A stretch of 64,000 nucleotides of DNA from Ignelater luminosus (lineage: Eukaryota > Arthropoda > Insecta > Coleoptera > Elateridae): NCBI GenBank assembly GCA_011009095.1, contig VTPC01003991.1, positions 186,342-250,341 of the forward strand. Reading direction: 5' to 3'. Positions 60,501 through 64,000 of the stretch are shown in pieces; the stretch's first letter is position 1, and every line of letters begins with the position of its first letter. The translations under genes and the position numbers were made by a program. Below the pieces are notes generated by a model that saw nothing but the letters and a program-made list of their open reading frames with translations, did not search any database and was not told the DNA's origin.

Positions 60501-63500
60501 AATGTGTATATGTGTCCAGCATTAGTTAGCAATAAATGCTCATATCCAGGAACCGTTGAAGTTTACGGTTCAAATTGTATGTCAAAAGATATCCCCTTCC
60601 CAATACAAATTGATGTGTTTTTGCGTTTTTTTCGGAAAATTATTTTTGTGGGAATTATTCAGTTTGTTTCATTTTAATTGGGCCACTCTATATTGAATTT
60701 TTGGTGGCGTTGGGACAAGAAAACAAAAACAACCCAAAAAACTTAGAAATGTGTAAAAAACAACACAAAAACTAAAGCTTAAAAAGTAATACCAGAGACA
60801 AAGTAATCATCCGCGCTCCTTTTTCAGTAGTTGTATCCCGAAAAATATGTTATCCCAAATTTAAAAATTGGTTGTTCATTTTTGCATATTGCAAGGATTT
60901 TATTTATCAGACCAATTTTGTCAAATAATCTTGTCACTGATAAATAATAGTTTATTTAAAAAAAAAATATGAACTTTTTTTCTTAATATATCAGATTTTG
61001 TTTCATATTCGACTTATGAGATATGATACTGAGCCCAAAAATCTGAGACTCATATTAATAGTAGGAGATCTGGAAATCCTAGATGTAACAACCTAGCAAA
61101 ACAAAATCATGGCCAACACTTACTCAAAAAGGTCATCAACAGCATATACATGCAGGTTATGTTATTAAAAAATATTAAAAGTAACCAAAGATTCCTGAAG
61201 AATTGACATAATTAGCAATAAATTAGAATTTGTTCTAGATTTGTCAATTTTAAATCGGTTAGTTTTTCTGTTATACATGCAGCAATAAATTGAAGGTTAC
61301 AAAATTGATCAATTTATTGGCAAATGTAAAATAGTCTTAACATCTGACACAATGCAAAATTTTGCCCAAAATTTTATAAAATCTTTTCAACACTTTGTAC
61401 TACACTTAGCAAAGTATCAGATGGTCTTTAATAAAAGTTAAGTTTTATACATTGTGTTTATTATGTTGCCAATTGTAAATTAACTAAATTACTTTACTAA
61501 TAAACAATTATTATTATTATTATCTTTACTCCCACAACTTAAAAAAATCGATAGGAAAATCATACATCAGGATAAATCTGCATCTTATTTGTTGTGTTAC
61601 TATCATAAAATGCTAATTATCATAAGAGCGTCAATTATTAACAATGAGCTGAACTTTGGATACGCTTATATTTTTTTATGTAAGCTGCCGTTATCTTGAT
61701 TTCAAAATCAAAAGAAAACATACCTACAACTGGTAACATAAATTGTCAATAGGGACACATTACTAACAACCATGACATTAATATCTCCTGTCTTTCAAAA
61801 CACAGTTTTGCAAAAACTCTATTATAGTTTACAAAAACATAACCTTCAGTCTTAGTATTTACAGAAATTAGATATTTTGTTACTGCAAATGGATAATATC
61901 ATAATATGCTTAAATAGATTGCACAAGTTAAACTTTTAGCAAAGATATTGCATATTATTCTTTAGCATGGACACTCATTAATTTCATATTATCTGCAAAA
62001 AACATTAGTTTGAGAAACGTAATAATCAACTTGAACATTGTATTTAGTTTCAGTTTATTGTTTATTACAATCACAATCAAAAATTAAAAATTGATCGTAT
62101 TGTCATACCATATTAAAGCAGGAAAATACACAAAAGAGTAATCATCTTACATACACGAAGCAACTTCAAATTAGATTATTTATTGGTCATGCTATGATAA
62201 AAAAAAGTTTGTAAAATTATGTAATGAATTTGTACTACGTAAATTGTGTTTTGCACTTATGAAATTCTTGCATGCAAAAAAAGTATCATTTTAAATATTT
62301 TTATGCCTTACAACTTAAAGCTTTCATTTAATTTTTAATATCACAATTAGAGTGCCATGATGCAAATTCAACAAATGAAGGCTTGTTTTAAAGAAAATAG
62401 AAATAAAAAGTATACCCTAACTACTGCTCCTTTTAATATCATGGCAAAGAAGTCAGATATTCGTATGGTACCCATTTTAATTAAATTTGCTAGAATAGAT
62501 ACTTAACACTGAAGTAACATTATTTGTAGAATCTCCAAATTAAATAAATTTATTTTGTTACACTTTGGGTTAGCCTACTTCTTGTTTCAGTTTCCATTGG
62601 ATAATAGCTGCAAGTACTTATCACTACAAAATCAAGAGTGTACGTGTCATCTATTAAACCAACTAACTTAAAATACAATGTTTATGACAAGTATATGACG
62701 AATATGTCAAAATCAAGGTACTCTAGTCTCAATAACGTATTGTAAATTCTATAGATAAAAGTCAAATCTTAGTGAAAATTTGTACAAGAACATCTAAACA
62801 GCACTTACAGTATATTAACAACAACTCCTATAGAAGCAACGATTAACATTGTATCAGCATCAATCTCATACTCTTTTCTTACTAATCGTGCAACTGCCAG
62901 AACGCAAAATATTCCTGCAAGCAACCATACTGCTAGAACACTAAAATGATAAAAGATTTTATGATTTTCAACAAAAGATTTCTGCTAAAAAGTTAAGAAA
63001 TACCTTAAGAAGGCACCCAATACTTCAGCACGATGATATCCAAAAGTCATAATACGCGTTGCAGGTTTTCTTCCAATCCAAATTGATAAAATTGATACTA
63101 AAAAACCAATAATATCAGAAAACAAATGCGCTGCATCTGTCATAACAGCTAAACTTCCTGCAATGTATCCTCCAACTAACTCCGTAATCTATAAATGTGA
63201 CATTTAAAACAGTTGTTTACAAATTACATTTAAAAATTTACCATGAAAAAAGAACATAATAAAGTTACAGACAATAATTTTTTTAAAGCTTTTTGATCTT
63301 CACTTGGTGGATTTTTCATATGACAGTGAAAATCCTGTAGATGTGCATTCTCAAAATCGCTATACTGAGTCTATAAAAAGTAAATACAAGTAGATATTAC
63401 AATAATCTCCAGGCTCATTATTAAAAATATCGCTTACATTTATTAATAGTGGTGAATCCATATTATCCAATAAAGCATCATTGCACCCATTTCCTATTGC

Positions 63501-63677
63501 AACAGTGGAATGATTTACAGTATTTAGTACAGGTTTAACAAAACCATTTGCAGAATGAGATCTTCTTCGACATTTTGCACATGATTCTACTCTATTTGTA
63601 TTTTCATCATCGAGAAGTAATTTGTCATCATCATAATCGCTGTCATGGTTGTGGTGGTCACAATAAATATCCATCAT
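57589..63677 (-). CDS. ZnT35C: Zinc transporter, SLC30A (ZnT2/3/4/8 group, ZnT35C-like)
   Basis: Six coding exons in transcript order: 63677-63438, 63370-63242, 63188-63004, 62940-62809, 58197-57800, 57728-57589; 1,224 nt, 407 aa. Cation-diffusion-facilitator proteins export Zn2+ from the cytosol, here probably into vesicles, in exchange for protons. The N-terminus is His/Asp-rich (MMDIYCDHHNHDSD). Transport-site HxxxD pairs are intact in TM2 (H144-D148, DAAHLFSD) and TM5 (H262-D266, AAAHVLGD). The TM4-TM5 loop has a short histidine motif (HGVCHTHSHG, 235-244). The cytosolic domain includes IPGVKHVHGMHVWSLSPG and ends CTQCQS, like the CQACQ-type tails of the ZnT2/8 group. Intron 4 is 4.6 kb. 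The start is the first of two adjacent Met codons; the choice does not affect domains. Confidence 0.95.
58198..62808. other. ZnT large intron (4.6 kb)
   Basis: AT-rich; no additional exon was found. The 87-codon plus-strand frame near 58,692-58,955 lacks recognisable features. No clearly bounded transposon was identified here. Confidence 0.5.
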
Positions 63678-64000
63678 TTTTCCTAAATGTAGTTCTTCCT
63701 TTAAACTACACTTTCATTCCATATTTCCTAACATTAGTTTTTCACTAAAAATTTCATAGTTGATCAGAAGTTTGTGTTACATAACCTTAATGCATTTTAA
63801 ACTCCCAAGTTTCAGCCACTACTGCGTACTATTTTATTTCTATTTATGTAGTCATTTAGAATTTTACTGTTTATTATTACGTGGGTAAAGCAATAAAATG
63901 TGAGGTGTACTAATAAAATTATTATCAAATTATCGTCTGGGTTAATTGGTCATGCATGACAATATTTGTTAAAGGCGGGAAAATTCGAATCCCATTCGAA
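63678..64000. promoter_or_regulatory. ZnT 5' flank
   Basis: Contains the ZnT 5' leader and probable promoter, read on the minus strand. It is AT-rich. No TATA box or metal-response element core (TGCRCNC) is evident by eye, and the true transcription start may lie beyond the window. Confidence 0.3.

Overview
The window is AT-rich (roughly two-thirds A+T by eye), intron-containing animal DNA, most likely from an insect. Five spliced protein genes can be reconstructed in full: exon junctions follow GT-AG, and each joined reading frame is divisible by three with no internal stop. Their proteins resemble insect and vertebrate orthologues. A beetle is possible given the transposon mix, but the sequence alone does not prove the order. 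There are no bacterial operons, CRISPR arrays, phage or recognisable tRNA/rRNA genes.

Layout. 1-6.2 kb: AT-rich spacer with several short inverted-repeat elements. 6.2-14.4 kb (+): mitochondrial methionine aminopeptidase (METAP1D type), 5 exons. Its 6-kb third intron holds a pogo-type transposase relic, a near-perfect 150-bp palindrome, a nested terminal-inverted-repeat element, and a 400-N gap flanked by a duplicated ~476-bp block. 17.1-45.0 kb (-): Sin3A corepressor, 7 coding exons (1,361 aa), convergent with METAP1D. Its two ~11.4-kb introns are crowded with transposon remnants. 45.0-48.7 kb: Sin3A 5' region with a GC/CpG-rich stretch and one unrecognised minus-strand exon. 49.0-49.7 kb (+): Canopy/Seele ER saposin-like protein. 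50.4-51.9 kb (+): STRAD pseudokinase. 51.9-57.6 kb: intergenic, with a 1-kb element bounded by CCCACTAA, a miRNA-like hairpin, an X-box motif and an inverted-repeat element. 57.6-63.7 kb (-): SLC30A/ZnT zinc transporter of the ZnT2/3/4/8 (ZnT35C) group, 6 coding exons.

The genes are unrelated housekeeping functions: mitochondrial N-terminal processing, chromatin repression, ER chaperoning, LKB1 activation and zinc export. They do not form a pathway. The most distinctive content is the accessory DNA: many non-autonomous inverted-repeat elements, several ending in a TACAGGGTG/CACCCTGTA motif. One of these carries a DUF4817-like N-terminal transposase fragment, and another region carries a matching DDE C-terminal fragment. 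I found no convincing new multi-gene system. The best novelty candidates are the unrecognised 80-codon exon upstream of Sin3A, the hairpin at 54.2 kb, and the promoter-like fragment inside the 53.1-54.2 kb element.
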